In this document: positions 22,608 through 31,454 of the stretch, one piece after another
Layout of the letters: each line of letters begins with the position of its first letter
Position numbering within the stretch: the stretch's first letter is position 1
DNA from: an uncultured Clostridia bacterium
Lineage (GTDB): Bacteria > Bacillota > Clostridia > Christensenellales > Borkfalkiaceae
Reading direction: 5' to 3'
Length of the DNA stretch: 64,000 nucleotides
NCBI GenBank assembly: GCA_947629575.1
Contig: CANREF010000003.1
Location: forward strand, 1-64,000
Program-made: the position numbers and the translations under genes
Notes under the pieces: model-generated
Databases searched by the model: none
Seen by the model: only the letters and a program-made list of their open reading frames with translations
What the model was told of the DNA's origin: nothing

Positions 22608-24560
22608 ATGAAGATCAAGATCACGCAGGAGGGGAAACTGCCCGTGAGCGGCAGGCCTGTGGGGCTGTTTCTCGAAGACCTGAATTATGCGCTCGACGGC
22701 GGACTGTATGCGGAGATGCTCGAGAACCGCAATTTCGAAGCAAAGGACGTGCACGGGGAAAAGGGGCACTACACCGCGGACGACTGCGTATATGCGTGGA
22801 CGCCCTATCCCGAAGGGGCGAATGTGGAGACCAAACTCAAGAGCGACCGCCCGCTCTACCGCGTCAATCCGCACTATCTCCGCGTAAAGGCGGAGGCGGG
22901 CAAGGGAGTCCGGAATAAGGCATACGACGGCATTTTCCTTGCGAAAGGGATGAAGTATTTTCTCTCTTTCTATGTCCGTTCCTTCGATTACAAGGGCAAG
23001 ATCCTTGCGGGCGTCTTCCGCGACGGGACGCTCCTCACGGGCAAGCGCTTCAAGATCAAGGCGGACGGGAAATGGCATCGTTTTTCCTGCAAACTCAAGG
23101 CGAAGGGGGACGCGGAGCGCGCCGACTTCTGCCTCTTGCTCGAGCGGGCGGGCACGGTGCACATCGATTGTTTTTCCCTCATGCCCGAGAACGCGATCAA
23201 GGGCGTGTTCCGCCGCGACCTCGTGGAATTGCTCAAAGACCTCAAGCCCGCCTTTCTGCGCTTCCCGGGCGGTTGTCTCGTGGAGGGGAACACCCTCGAA
23301 AACAGGTATAATTGGAAGGATACCGTCACCTCTCCCGAGATGCGCAAATTCAACTGGAATCGCTGGGCGCTGCACGGTGCGAATGCGGAAAACGGCTACC
23401 GTTCGCGCTTTTCCCACTACGGTCAGACCCTCGGCGTCGGCTTTTACGAATATTTTTTGCTCTGTGAATTCCTCGGATGCAAGCCCCTTCCCGTTGTCAA
23501 TCTCGGAATGGCATGCCAGTTCATGTCCACGGAGTTCGTGCCCGTAGACAGTCCCGAATTCGAAAACTACATTCAGGACGCCCTCGATCTGGTGGAATTT
23601 GCCAACGGCGCGGAGGACAGCGAATGGGGGAGCGTGCGCGCGGAAATGGGACATCCCGAACCCTTCGGGCTCGAATTGCTCGGCCTTGGGAACGAGCAAT
23701 GGGAGGAGGAAGTGACCCTTTCGGACGGGAGAAAGGTCTCCAATGACCTCTTCCGCCGCATCGAGCGGTTTGAGGAGAGACTGCACGAAAAATATCCCTC
23801 GCTCAAACTCATCGGCACGGTCGGACCGGGCGTCCTCACCCCCGACTACGAGCGCGCATGGGAATTTACCCTCAGGAAGCTCTCCGAAAAGGAGAATTTC
23901 GTCTTCGCGTCCGACGAGCATTTTTATCTTCCCCCTCAATGGTTCTACGAGCATATCGACCTCTATGACGGCTATCCGCGGGAAGGGAAGGTGTTCGTAG
24001 GCGAATATGCGGCTCACTGCGAGAGCGGGGCGGCGGCAAAGGCGCGCGAGACGGGCGATCCTGCGGCAAACTGCTGGGAGGCAGCGCTCGCGGAAGCGGC
24101 ATTCATGACGGGCATGGAGCGCAACTGCGACGTCGTTCTGATGTCCTCCTATGCGCCGCTCTTTGCGCGCGTCGGCTATGCGCAGTGGAGCCCCGATCTC
24201 ATTTGGTTCGACGGGAATCGCGTCCTTCCGACGGCGAATTACTACGTGCAGAAACTATTCAGCCTCTATGCGGGGAACTATGTGCTGCATGCCGAAGCGG
24301 AGGGGGAGGACGTCTACGTCTCCGCGAGCGAACGGGAGGGGCTCACCTTCCTGAAGGTAGTCAACCCGGGCGGGGAGGTGGACGTGCAGGTGGAGGGCGA
24401 TCTCGGTTCTCTTACCCGCATCATCCGTATGCAGGGCGAATTTGAAGACTACAACTCCTTCGATTCGCAAAAACTCGTTCCCTACGAGGAGGCGCCCCTG
24501 TCCGCGCGCAGCTGCACCCTGCCCCCCCACAGTTTCAGCGTACTCGTCTTCCGCAAGTAA
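22608..24560 (+). CDS. Alpha-L-arabinofuranosidase, GH51
   Basis: Releases terminal L-arabinose from arabinan or arabinoxylan oligosaccharides. The 650-residue protein has no signal peptide, so it is cytoplasmic. It carries the N-terminal GLFLEDLNYALDGGLYAEMLENRNFE, a carbohydrate-binding-like section (about 100-190), then the barrel with FLRFPGGCLVEGNTLENRYNWKDT, the acid/base in LGLGNEQWEEE (E363) and the nucleophile in VFVGEYAAH (E466), and a C-terminal beta domain. The start at 22608 has GGAAGGAG; the upstream in-frame ATG at 22563 lies inside the leader hairpin region. It stands alone with its own promoter. Confidence 0.93.
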   Translation: MKIKITQEGKLPVSGRPVGLFLEDLNYALDGGLYAEMLENRNFEAKDVHGEKGHYTADDCVYAWTPYPEGANVETKLKSDRPLYRVNPHYLRVKAEAGKGVRNKAYDGIFLAKGMKYFLSFYVRSFDYKGKILAGVFRDGTLLTGKRFKIKADGKWHRFSCKLKAKGDAERADFCLLLERAGTVHIDCFSLMPENAIKGVFRRDLVELLKDLKPAFLRFPGGCLVEGNTLENRYNWKDTVTSPEMRKFNWNRWALHGANAENGYRSRFSHYGQTLGVGFYEYFLLCEFLGCKPLPVVNLGMACQFMSTEFVPVDSPEFENYIQDALDLVEFANGAEDSEWGSVRAEMGHPEPFGLELLGLGNEQWEEEVTLSDGRKVSNDLFRRIERFEERLHEKYPSLKLIGTVGPGVLTPDYERAWEFTLRKLSEKENFVFASDEHFYLPPQWFYEHIDLYDGYPREGKVFVGEYAAHCESGAAAKARETGDPAANCWEAALAEAAFMTGMERNCDVVLMSSYAPLFARVGYAQWSPDLIWFDGNRVLPTANYYVQKLFSLYAGNYVLHAEAEGEDVYVSASEREGLTFLKVVNPGGEVDVQVEGDLGSLTRIIRMQGEFEDYNSFDSQKLVPYEEAPLSARSCTLPPHSFSVLVFRK

Positions 24561-24597
24561 AAATCCTTTTTTGCATCGTTTTTCCTGCGGCAAACAG

Positions 24598-24626
24598 TTG
24601 AAAATTTCGCGCGGAAGTGTTATACT
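24598..24626 (+). promoter_or_regulatory. Promoter for LRR lipoprotein gene
   Basis: TTGAAA (24598-24603), 17-bp spacer, TATACT (24621-24626). Confidence 0.75.
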
Positions 24627-24678
24627 GTTAGCGTTGTACTTAGATATTTTACCGAGATTTCGGTCATTGGAGTAGCAC

Positions 24679-25809
24679 ATGAAGAAGATATTGCCTATAT
24701 CCGCTCTGATCGGCGCTCTGCTGCTTGCGGGCGGTCTCACGGGCTGCGGGAGCTGCGGAGACGGAACGCACACACACGACTTTACCGAATGGGAGATCGA
24801 AAAGGTACAGACCTGTCTTGAAGACGGTCTGCGCAGCCGTACCTGTCGGGATTGCGGCGAAACCGAAAAGGAAGTCCTCAAGGCGCGCGGCTATCACGTA
24901 TACCAACCGTGGACGAATTGGTGCAGAGACTGCGGATACGGGATCGATGATCCCACTCCCGGGTTGAGTTACGAGCCCATCGACGGCAGCGAAAATTACA
25001 TGGTGAGCCTCGGCAGTTGTACCGCAACGAATATCGTCGTTCCCGCCTACTATATGGATCATCCCGTTGTTGCCGTACGGGAAGAGGGCTTTGCCAATCC
25101 CGACGGAGTGACTACAAACGGCGGAAACCTCAGAAGTATCTGGCTGCCCGACGGTATCGTCTCCATCGGCGAGCGCGCCTTTTACGGCTGTGGGAAACTC
25201 AGCTTGGTCGTTCTGCCGAACACGCTGGAGCGCGTCGAAAACAATGCGTTCAGCGGCTGCACTTCCCTCGAACATGTGGGCACGCTTTCCGGATGGGATC
25301 GCGCTCCCTTGAAGCTCACTTCCATCGGGGACAGCGCATTCAACAACTGCACCAAGCTCGTCGCCGCTCCCCTTGGGGATGCGCTTGAGGAAGTGGGTGC
25401 GTTCGCCTTCCGTAATTGCGCGGCGCTCACCACCGCCAACCTCGACGCAAATGTCAAAACGGTAGGGGAATACGCGTTCAGCGGCTGCGAGAAAGTCCGC
25501 TACGCCATGATCGGCGGACAAATGGAGACGCTCGCCAACTCTGTCTTTTTCGGCTGTTCTTCGCTCACAGAAGTCGTCGTTCCCTATCGGTTCAAATATT
25601 TCGGCTCGGGCTCTTTCGGGAATTGCCCGTCGCTAAAGACCTTCCGCTTTCCGGGCACAAAGGCGGAATGGAAGGCAAATGTCACCCATGCCGACGACTG
25701 GTTCATCGGGGAATACGGCGACGAAGAACTTCCCACCTTCTATATCGAATGCGCGGACGGTTATCTCAACCAATACAATGTCGAGACCGCTCCGCCTGCG
25801 CAACAATAA
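24679..25809 (+). CDS. Lipoprotein with BspA-like leucine-rich repeats
   Basis: A 376-residue surface lipoprotein. The signal peptide ends in the lipobox LTGC (Cys 23). A cysteine-rich segment follows ([21 protein letters not shown], about residues 52-72), similar to a short domain often repeated in clostridial surface proteins. Then come about six LRR_5 units of the type [47 protein letters not shown] and [12 protein letters not shown]. BspA-type repeats often mediate adhesion, but the ligand is unknown. Monocistronic with its own promoter and terminator. Confidence 0.85.
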   Translation: MKKILPISALIGALLLAGGLTGCGSCGDGTHTHDFTEWEIEKVQTCLEDGLRSRTCRDCGETEKEVLKARGYHVYQPWTNWCRDCGYGIDDPTPGLSYEPIDGSENYMVSLGSCTATNIVVPAYYMDHPVVAVREEGFANPDGVTTNGGNLRSIWLPDGIVSIGERAFYGCGKLSLVVLPNTLERVENNAFSGCTSLEHVGTLSGWDRAPLKLTSIGDSAFNNCTKLVAAPLGDALEEVGAFAFRNCAALTTANLDANVKTVGEYAFSGCEKVRYAMIGGQMETLANSVFFGCSSLTEVVVPYRFKYFGSGSFGNCPSLKTFRFPGTKAEWKANVTHADDWFIGEYGDEELPTFYIECADGYLNQYNVETAPPAQQ

Positions 25810-25814
25810 CGGCA

Positions 25815-25843
25815 AAACACGGAGCGTCCGCTCCGTGTTTCCT
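25815..25843 (+). terminator. Terminator after LRR lipoprotein
   Basis: AAACACGGAGC (25815-25825), loop GTCC, GCTCCGTGTTT (25830-25840), a perfect 11-bp stem. Confidence 0.85.
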
Positions 25844-25940
25844 TATGCCGCGCGCACGGCTCTTCTTCGCGGCGTCTCTCTGTTCTTACCAAAAACACGA
25901 TACTCCAAACCTACCCGCAGCATATAATAAGGAGAGAACT

Positions 25941-28019
25941 ATGGACATAACGGAATTGTTCGGAAGCAATGTCTTCGGCGACGAGGTGATGAAAAATTCC
26001 CTGCCGAAGGAGGTCTATAAGTCCCTGAAGAGGACGATCGACGAGGGCGCGCCGCTCGATTCGAACATCGCGAGCGCCGTCGCCAACGCCATGAAGGACT
26101 GGGCGGTGAAGAAGGGCGCTACCCATTACACCCACTGGTTTCAGCCCCTCACCAACCTCACGGCGGAAAAGCACGACAGCTTTATCGAACCCGACGGGGA
26201 TAAAGTCATCATGCAGCTCACGGGCAAGAGCCTCATCGTGGGCGAGCCCGACGCCTCTTCCTTCCCTTCGGGCGGCTCGCGGGCGACTTCCGCGGCGCGC
26301 GGCTACACCGCATGGGACCCCACTTCCCCCGCCTTTGTAAAGGAGGGAACGCTCTACATACCGACCGTGTTCGTCTCCTATACGGGCGAGACGCTCGATA
26401 AAAAAGCGCCCCTTCTCAAGTCCATGACAGCTCTCGACACGCAGGCGAAGAGACTATTGAAGCTCTTCGGGATAGAGTGCAGGAAGGTCTCCACCACGGT
26501 GGGGCCCGAGCAGGAATATTTCCTCATCGACGAGGAGGAGTACCTGAAACGCAAGGACCTCATCCTCACGGGCAGGACGCTGTTCGGCGCACCCCCTTCG
26601 CGCGGGCAGGAACTCGAAGATCACTACTTCGGCGTTTTGAAGACCCGTATTTCGGAATTCATGCGCGATCTCGATGAGACGCTCTGGAGCTACGGCATCT
26701 TCGCCAAGACGAAACACAACGAGGTCGCTCCCGCCCAGCACGAGCTCGCCCCCGTGTTCACCACGACGAATGTCGCCGTCGACGCCAACCAGCTCACCAT
26801 GGAGCTCATGAAGAAGGTCGCAAAGCGCCACGGGCTCGTCTGCCTGCTGCACGAAAAGCCCTTCGAGGGGGTGAACGGCTCGGGCAAACATAACAATTGG
26901 TCTCTCTCCACCGATACGGGGCTCAATCTTCTCGACCCCGGTGAAAATCCCGAGAGCAATCCCCGCTTCATGCTCGTGCTCGCCTGCGTCATCGCGGCGG
27001 TAGACCGCTATCAGGGGATCTTGCGCGCTTCCATTGCCTCCGCGGGGAACGATCACCGCTTGGGCGCGAACGAAGCCCCGCCCGCCATTATCTCCGTCTA
27101 CCTCGGCGATCAGCTCGGCGCACTCGTCGATTCCATTGTGAACGGCAGGGCGTATGTGCCCAAGAAGGCAGTGCCGGGGTCTATCGGCGTGCCCTCGTCG
27201 CCCATCTTCCCCATCGACACAACGGACAGAAACCGCACCTCGCCCTTCGCCTTTACGGGCAATAAGTTCGAATTCAGGATGCTCGGTTCGCAGGCGTCCG
27301 TTGCAGATCCCAACATCGTGCTCAATACGATCGCCGCAGAGCTCTTTTCCGAGGCGGTGGACGCTCTCTCCGGTGCGGAAGATTTCGGGAGAGTGTGCAG
27401 AGAATACACCGGATCCCTCCTCAAAAAACACTACCGTATCATCTTTAATTACAACGGGTACGGTCCGGACTGGGAACCCGAGGCGGAGAGAAGGGGACTT
27501 CTCGCCAACAAGACGACGGCAGACGCCGTGCCCGAGTTCTTCAAACGGGAGAATATCGATGTGTTCGTGAGGCAGGGGGTTTACACCGAGCGCGAAGTGG
27601 TGGCGCGGGCGAATATCCAGCTCGAAAATTATATCAAGTGTATCAATATCGAGGCGCTCACCATGGTGGAGATGGCGCGGCAGGACATCTATCCCGCGGT
27701 GAACGGGTACATCGCCGAGCTGTGCGCGGTGATCCAAAATAAGCGCGCAGTGAGCGAAAAACTGCAAACGGGTGCAGATCTGAAGCTCGCGGAGCGCCTT
27801 TCCGCCATGAATGACGCATTCTATGCGGCGATCGAAAAGCTCGAAGGCGATTTGAAGGAGATGCCCGCGGGCGAGAGCCCCGCTTCGCAGAAGATGGCGC
27901 ACGTCATCGTTCCCGATATGGACGCCGCCCGCCGTCTTGCCGACAGCATGGAAAAGCTCTGCTCCTCCGACTATTGGCCCTATCCCACTTATACCGATCT
28001 TTTGTATAGCGTGAAATAA
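25941..28019 (+). CDS. glnN: Glutamine synthetase type III
   Basis: Makes glutamine from glutamate, ammonia and ATP; GSIII forms are large and common in anaerobes. The 692-residue length fits GSIII rather than the about 450 residues of GSI. Motifs include the GSIII N terminus ([24 protein letters not shown]), [59 protein letters not shown] and [18 protein letters not shown]. Start at 25941 with AAGGAG at 25929. A TATAAT lies at 25923-25928 without a clear -35 box. The stop codon is directly followed by a Family A repeat. Confidence 0.96.
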   Translation: MDITELFGSNVFGDEVMKNSLPKEVYKSLKRTIDEGAPLDSNIASAVANAMKDWAVKKGATHYTHWFQPLTNLTAEKHDSFIEPDGDKVIMQLTGKSLIVGEPDASSFPSGGSRATSAARGYTAWDPTSPAFVKEGTLYIPTVFVSYTGETLDKKAPLLKSMTALDTQAKRLLKLFGIECRKVSTTVGPEQEYFLIDEEEYLKRKDLILTGRTLFGAPPSRGQELEDHYFGVLKTRISEFMRDLDETLWSYGIFAKTKHNEVAPAQHELAPVFTTTNVAVDANQLTMELMKKVAKRHGLVCLLHEKPFEGVNGSGKHNNWSLSTDTGLNLLDPGENPESNPRFMLVLACVIAAVDRYQGILRASIASAGNDHRLGANEAPPAIISVYLGDQLGALVDSIVNGRAYVPKKAVPGSIGVPSSPIFPIDTTDRNRTSPFAFTGNKFEFRMLGSQASVADPNIVLNTIAAELFSEAVDALSGAEDFGRVCREYTGSLLKKHYRIIFNYNGYGPDWEPEAERRGLLANKTTADAVPEFFKRENIDVFVRQGVYTEREVVARANIQLENYIKCINIEALTMVEMARQDIYPAVNGYIAELCAVIQNKRAVSEKLQTGADLKLAERLSAMNDAFYAAIEKLEGDLKEMPAGESPASQKMAHVIVPDMDAARRLADSMEKLCSSDYWPYPTYTDLLYSVK

Positions 28020-28430
28020 TTTCGCACATTTAGTTTCGCACATTTCTTTGCTTGTTCTCTCAGCGCGCCGCGAAAGCGGCGCGCCTCGTTCACTGCGCAA
28101 AGAAATGTGCGAGGAAACCTTCCTCTATGCCTTAACCCTTTTGTCCTCTTGTTCGTTTCATCGGACAACAAGGCAAAAGTAATTGCCAAATTGAGTCGCC
28201 CTACTTCGCCCTGCGGGCTCGTGCCGCCCTTGGACATGAAAGAATGCGGGCGGGGCGGCGGAAGTGAATTCCGCCTAAGGCAAGTAATTGAGAATGGTTT
28301 CGCACATTTCTTTGCTCGCTCTCTCGGTGCGCCGCGAAAGCGGCGCGCTTCGTTCACTGCGCAAAGAAATGTGCGAAGAAACCTTCCTCCTGCATCAATA
28401 AGATATTCCTCTCATTCGCTTAGCTTAAAT
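28020..28430 (+). repeat. Family A, two copies
   Basis: The first copy begins at the glnN stop codon: long-hairpin arms CGCACATTTCTTTG / CAAAGAAATGTGCG (28041-28110) around CGCGCCGC-GAAA-GCGGCGCG, then CATCGGACAACAAGGCAAAAG, the GCAA/TTGC hairpin, a roughly 60-bp insertion (CTTCGCCCTGCGGGCTCGTG and following), GGCGGAA/TTCCGCC and GGCAAGTAATTG. A second long hairpin (28299-28375) follows, ending AAACCTTCCTCCTGCATCAA. The insertion shows that the loop region tolerates extra sequence. Confidence 0.8.
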
Positions 28431-28469
28431 AATAAGACACATAAACTCGGCGCAGAGAAAAGTCCCTTG

Positions 28470-28497
28470 CAAATTGCAGAGGGCTTTTGTTTTTTCC
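28470..28497 (+). terminator. Terminator-like hairpin before dut promoter
   Basis: AGTCCCT (from 28470) pairs imperfectly with AGAGGGCT (about 28479-28486) and is followed by TTTGTTTTTT. Confidence 0.45.
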
Positions 28498-28540
28498 TTG
28501 ACAAATGGCTTGGATTTCATTATGATATAAAGGAATCCAA
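28498..28540 (+). promoter_or_regulatory. dut promoter with inverted repeat around the -10 box
   Basis: TTGACA (28498-28503), 17-bp spacer, TATGAT (28521-28526). TTGGATT (28510-28516) and AATCCAA (28534-28540) are perfect inverted copies on either side of the -10 box, suggesting a repressor site. The leader is short. Confidence 0.65.
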
Positions 28541-28568
28541 AACTTCGTTCGCGCCCGATGGGGGATCT

Positions 28569-28997
28569 ATGAAAGTAAATATTAAAAAATTGAACGAAAG
28601 GGCAAAACTTCCCACCTATGGCTCTCAAAATGCCGCGGGTGCGGATCTCTATTCCTGCGAAGACTATACTGTGGAAGCGGGGGAAACGGTGTTCGTGCAC
28701 ACGGGAATCGCCATAGAGCTGCCCGCGGGTACGGTGGGGCTCGTGTATGCAAGGAGCGGGTTCGCCTGCAAAAAGGACCTCGCCCCCGCCAATAAAGTGG
28801 GTGTAATCGACTGCGACTATCGAGGGGAGATCATGGTCGCCATTCACAATCACGGAAAAGAGACGCGCACGATCGGGGAAGGGGAACGGATCGCCCAGCT
28901 CGTGGTGACGTCCTATTACACTTGCGAATTTGCGGAAGCGGAGGAGCTTTCCGATACCGTCCGCGGCGAAGGCGGATTTGGATCGACGGGGAGATAG
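28569..28997 (+). CDS. dut: dUTP diphosphatase
   Basis: Hydrolyses dUTP to dUMP and pyrophosphate, keeping uracil out of DNA. The 142-residue product fits the trimeric dUTPase family, with AGADLYS, ARSGFACKKD (catalytic Ser loop), NKVGVIDCDYRGEIMVAIHNHG (the Asp/Tyr substrate loop), ERIAQLVV and the C-terminal RGEGGFGSTGR. I chose the ATG at 28569, 36 nt after the promoter; the weak GGGGAT just upstream is the only ribosome binding site. The much longer frame upstream is repeat sequence. Family A begins at its stop codon. Confidence 0.93.
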   Translation: MKVNIKKLNERAKLPTYGSQNAAGADLYSCEDYTVEAGETVFVHTGIAIELPAGTVGLVYARSGFACKKDLAPANKVGVIDCDYRGEIMVAIHNHGKETRTIGEGERIAQLVVTSYYTCEFAEAEELSDTVRGEGGFGSTGR

Positions 28998-29270
28998 GGT
29001 TTCGCGGAAAATCTTTTGCTGCGCAAAATCTTTTCCACGAGGGGTTAAGTTGTCTGCTCCGCAGTTACTATCTACCCGTCCGATAACTGCTTCGTAAAAA
29101 CGAAAAGCGCGAAGTGTCGCGCAAATTGAGTGGAGTGGCGCAATTCTGTTCAACAGCGCGGGGCGCTGTGAACTGCGCCACGACAGGCGCGGTGGCCTCC
29201 GCGCCGTGCTTTGCGGCGGTCCCTGCCGCCCAAAGCGCAGCGCAAAATGGCGATTTTGCTCGCGGAAAGA
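28998..29270 (+). repeat. Family A, divergent copy
   Basis: The hairpin GCGGAAAATCTTTTG-CTG-CGCAAAATCTTTTCC (29003-29036) is followed by GGGGTTAAGTTGTCTGCTCCG, GATAACTGCTTCGTAAAAAC and a small hairpin with arms GCGCG/CGCGC (GCGCGAAGTGTCGCGC, 29106-29121), a third arm sequence at the same place. Then longer hairpins TGGCGCA/TGCGCCA enclosing GTTCA-CAGCGC/GCGCTG-TGAAC (29133-29180). The stretch to 29285 contains GC-rich sequence without a gene. Confidence 0.7.
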
Positions 29271-29285
29271 ATTGGGAAAAGCTGT

Positions 29286-29362
29286 TCACCACCTCAGTCA
29301 CCTACGGTGACAGCTCCTCCTTAGGAGGCGTCTTCTTGCCCCCCTCCTGAGGAGGGGGCAAA
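29286..29362 (-). repeat. Family B element (reverse orientation)
   Basis: CACCACCTCAGTCACCTACG, GTGACAGCTCCTCCTTAGGAGG, then CCCCCTCCTGAGGAGGGGG. It is the reverse of the order at 504-591. Confidence 0.65.
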
Positions 29363-29418
29363 GACCTATCCCCACCGGGAGGCCGGATAGTCGCGGAAAT
29401 CAAGATAGGAGCATATCA

Positions 29419-30156
29419 ATGCGAATGCGAAAAAAGCGGCATTTAGAGCCGAGAATGGAGGCGTGCGGAGAGCTTCTGCTCGTCCGCGGGCGGCCATGTC
29501 CCAATCTCAAAGAAGCCGCGGAAAACTTCCGCGCGCTCATCGACTATAAAGCAGTTTTCGGCAACGAGAACCCCATCGAGCTCGAAGTCGGCTGCGGGAA
29601 TGGGGGCTTCATTCTCGAACTCGCGCAAAGGCGTCCCGACGTCAATTTCCTTGCCGTGGAGATCTGTTCCAACGTCATCCTCACGGCAATGGAAAACTGC
29701 AAACGGGTCGGCATTTCCAACGTCCGTTTCCTCAATATCCCCGCTGAAATTTTGGCTTGCTATATCCCGAAAGGTAGCGTCGAGACAATCTATCTCAACT
29801 TCTCCACCCCCCTGCCCGAGACGAGCAGGGAACGCCAAAGGCTCACCTCTTCCCGCTTTTTGACCATCTATAAGGAGCTTCTGAAAAGGGGCGGAAAGAT
29901 CGCGCAGAAGACGGACAGCGAGGAGTTTTTCGACTATTCTCTCAATAAATTCCGCGAAAGCGGCTTCGAAGTGGGGGAAGTGACGCGCGATCTGCACCAT
30001 AGCGAATACGCGGATGATAACATCATCACCGAATACGAACGAAATTTTTCTGAAAAGGGAATGCCCATCTTCCGTGCGGTCGCCGTGAAGGCGTCGGACG
30101 CTACGGAGTGCGACGTTCCCGCGGAGGAGAAAAAGGAGACGTCCCATGTGGTATGA
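29419..30156 (+). CDS. trmB: tRNA (guanine-N7)-methyltransferase
   Basis: SAM-dependent enzyme that methylates G46 in tRNA variable loops. The 245-residue protein has the N-terminal MRMRKKRHLEPRME, the SAM motif ELEVGCGNGGFILELAQRRPD (about residues 54-74), EICSNVILTAMENC, and TDSEEFFDYSLNKF. The catalytic-region motif usually reads NFSDPWPK; here it is NFSTPLPETSRERQRLTS, with the Asp and Trp both replaced. This may affect activity or represent a subgroup form. A C-terminal tail of about 15 charged residues follows. It overlaps the glycosyltransferase gene by 11 bp. AGGAG at 29406 sets the start. Confidence 0.85.
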   Translation: MRMRKKRHLEPRMEACGELLLVRGRPCPNLKEAAENFRALIDYKAVFGNENPIELEVGCGNGGFILELAQRRPDVNFLAVEICSNVILTAMENCKRVGISNVRFLNIPAEILACYIPKGSVETIYLNFSTPLPETSRERQRLTSSRFLTIYKELLKRGGKIAQKTDSEEFFDYSLNKFRESGFEVGEVTRDLHHSEYADDNIITEYERNFSEKGMPIFRAVAVKASDATECDVPAEEKKETSHVV

Positions 30157-31447
30157 AATTCTCTATCGGGTTTTGAGCATTATCAATTATGTCGTGCTCA
30201 TCGTCATTGCGATCCCCGTTCTGCTGCAACTCTTCTATGTGTGCGCTTCCTTTGTGAAAAAGCGTACCTTTCCCAAGAGTGAAAAGAAGGGGCGTATCGC
30301 CTATCTCATCCCCGCGCATAATGAGGAAAAAGTCATTTATAACACCGTAAAGAAGGTGCTCGACGGGCAGAAGTACCCGCGGGACAAATTCGATGTGTTC
30401 GTCGTCGCGCATAACTGCACGGACAAGACGGCGGAATTGGCGAGGAAAGCGGGCGCGGTTGTGCTGGAATTGGACGACCCCGATCCCACCCACCGCATGG
30501 CGCTCTATCCCCTGAAGTATGGTATCGAACATATTCTTGCGCTCAAGGAAGACCCTTACGACGTCGTGATCCATCTCGACGCGGACAACCTCATCAATCC
30601 CGAATTTTCATCGCTCATGAACGACGCCTTTCAATCGGGGGTGGATTTCGCCCGTCCTTACGAGGGCTCGATCAATGCGACGCAGAATTTCTATACCAAG
30701 GCGTGCACGCTGTTTTACAGTTTCGATTCCCGTTACGGAAGCCGCGTGCGCGAACGGCTCGGCATTGCCGCGCACATCAACGGCAGCGGGGCGATGATGA
30801 GCGTCCGTATGCTCGAGAAGTGCGGCGGATACGACTGCGTTTCCATTTCCGACGACGCGGAGTTCAACTTCAACCGAATGCTCGAAGGTTACAAGGGGCA
30901 TTTCGTCGAGGACGCAGTGGTGTATGAAGATATGCCGTCCTCCTTCAAGGATACCCTCGCCCGCAACAAGCGCATCGGCAGCGGCGGAATGAAGTTGCTC
31001 AAGACCCGCCTTCTGAAGATGCTCGGGAAATTTTTCACGACGGGGAACTTCTCCTATGTGGAAATGTTCCTCACCTACATCTTCAACTTCATCACCATCC
31101 TCATCTCGGTGTGGATACCCCTCTACTACATATATCACTTCACCTTCCTCGGGTTTGCGGCGTACGGGGGGATCGCGCTCTCCTTCCAACCCGTCTCTTA
31201 CTACTACCATTCCCTTTGGAATACGGTCATCATAGGCGGAGCGATCATCGTGGGGCTTTTCCTCTTCTTCGGCTATCTGCAGGCGCTCTTTCTCGTCCTC
31301 TCGGACTATCGCAAGTTGGGCGCAAAGAAGCGGTCGGAACTCCTTTCCGCCGTCTTCCTGTTCCCCGTGTTCCTGCTCCTGTATGCCGTAACGCTGTGCA
31401 TGGGGGCGATGAGCAAACCGAGCTGGGGAAAAGTAAAGCGCAATTAG
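30146..31447 (+). CDS. Membrane glycosyltransferase family 2
   Basis: Transfers a sugar from a nucleotide donor to an unknown acceptor. The 433-residue protein has an N-terminal membrane helix (residues 10-35), a GT-A domain with AYLIPAHNEEKVIYNTV, VVAHNCTDKTAELA, the metal-binding HLDADNLINPEF, GSGAMMSV and ISDDAEFNFNRML, then three or four C-terminal membrane helices. This arrangement resembles processive or cell-surface polysaccharide synthases. A QxxRW motif of processive enzymes is not evident. AAGGAG precedes the start; translation is coupled to trmB. The ABC exporter genes 8 bp downstream might export or flank the same product, by inference. Confidence 0.85.
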   Translation: MWYEILYRVLSIINYVVLIVIAIPVLLQLFYVCASFVKKRTFPKSEKKGRIAYLIPAHNEEKVIYNTVKKVLDGQKYPRDKFDVFVVAHNCTDKTAELARKAGAVVLELDDPDPTHRMALYPLKYGIEHILALKEDPYDVVIHLDADNLINPEFSSLMNDAFQSGVDFARPYEGSINATQNFYTKACTLFYSFDSRYGSRVRERLGIAAHINGSGAMMSVRMLEKCGGYDCVSISDDAEFNFNRMLEGYKGHFVEDAVVYEDMPSSFKDTLARNKRIGSGGMKLLKTRLLKMLGKFFTTGNFSYVEMFLTYIFNFITILISVWIPLYYIYHFTFLGFAAYGGIALSFQPVSYYYHSLWNTVIIGGAIIVGLFLFFGYLQALFLVLSDYRKLGAKKRSELLSAVFLFPVFLLLYAVTLCMGAMSKPSWGKVKRN

Positions 31448-31454
31448 GAGCGTT

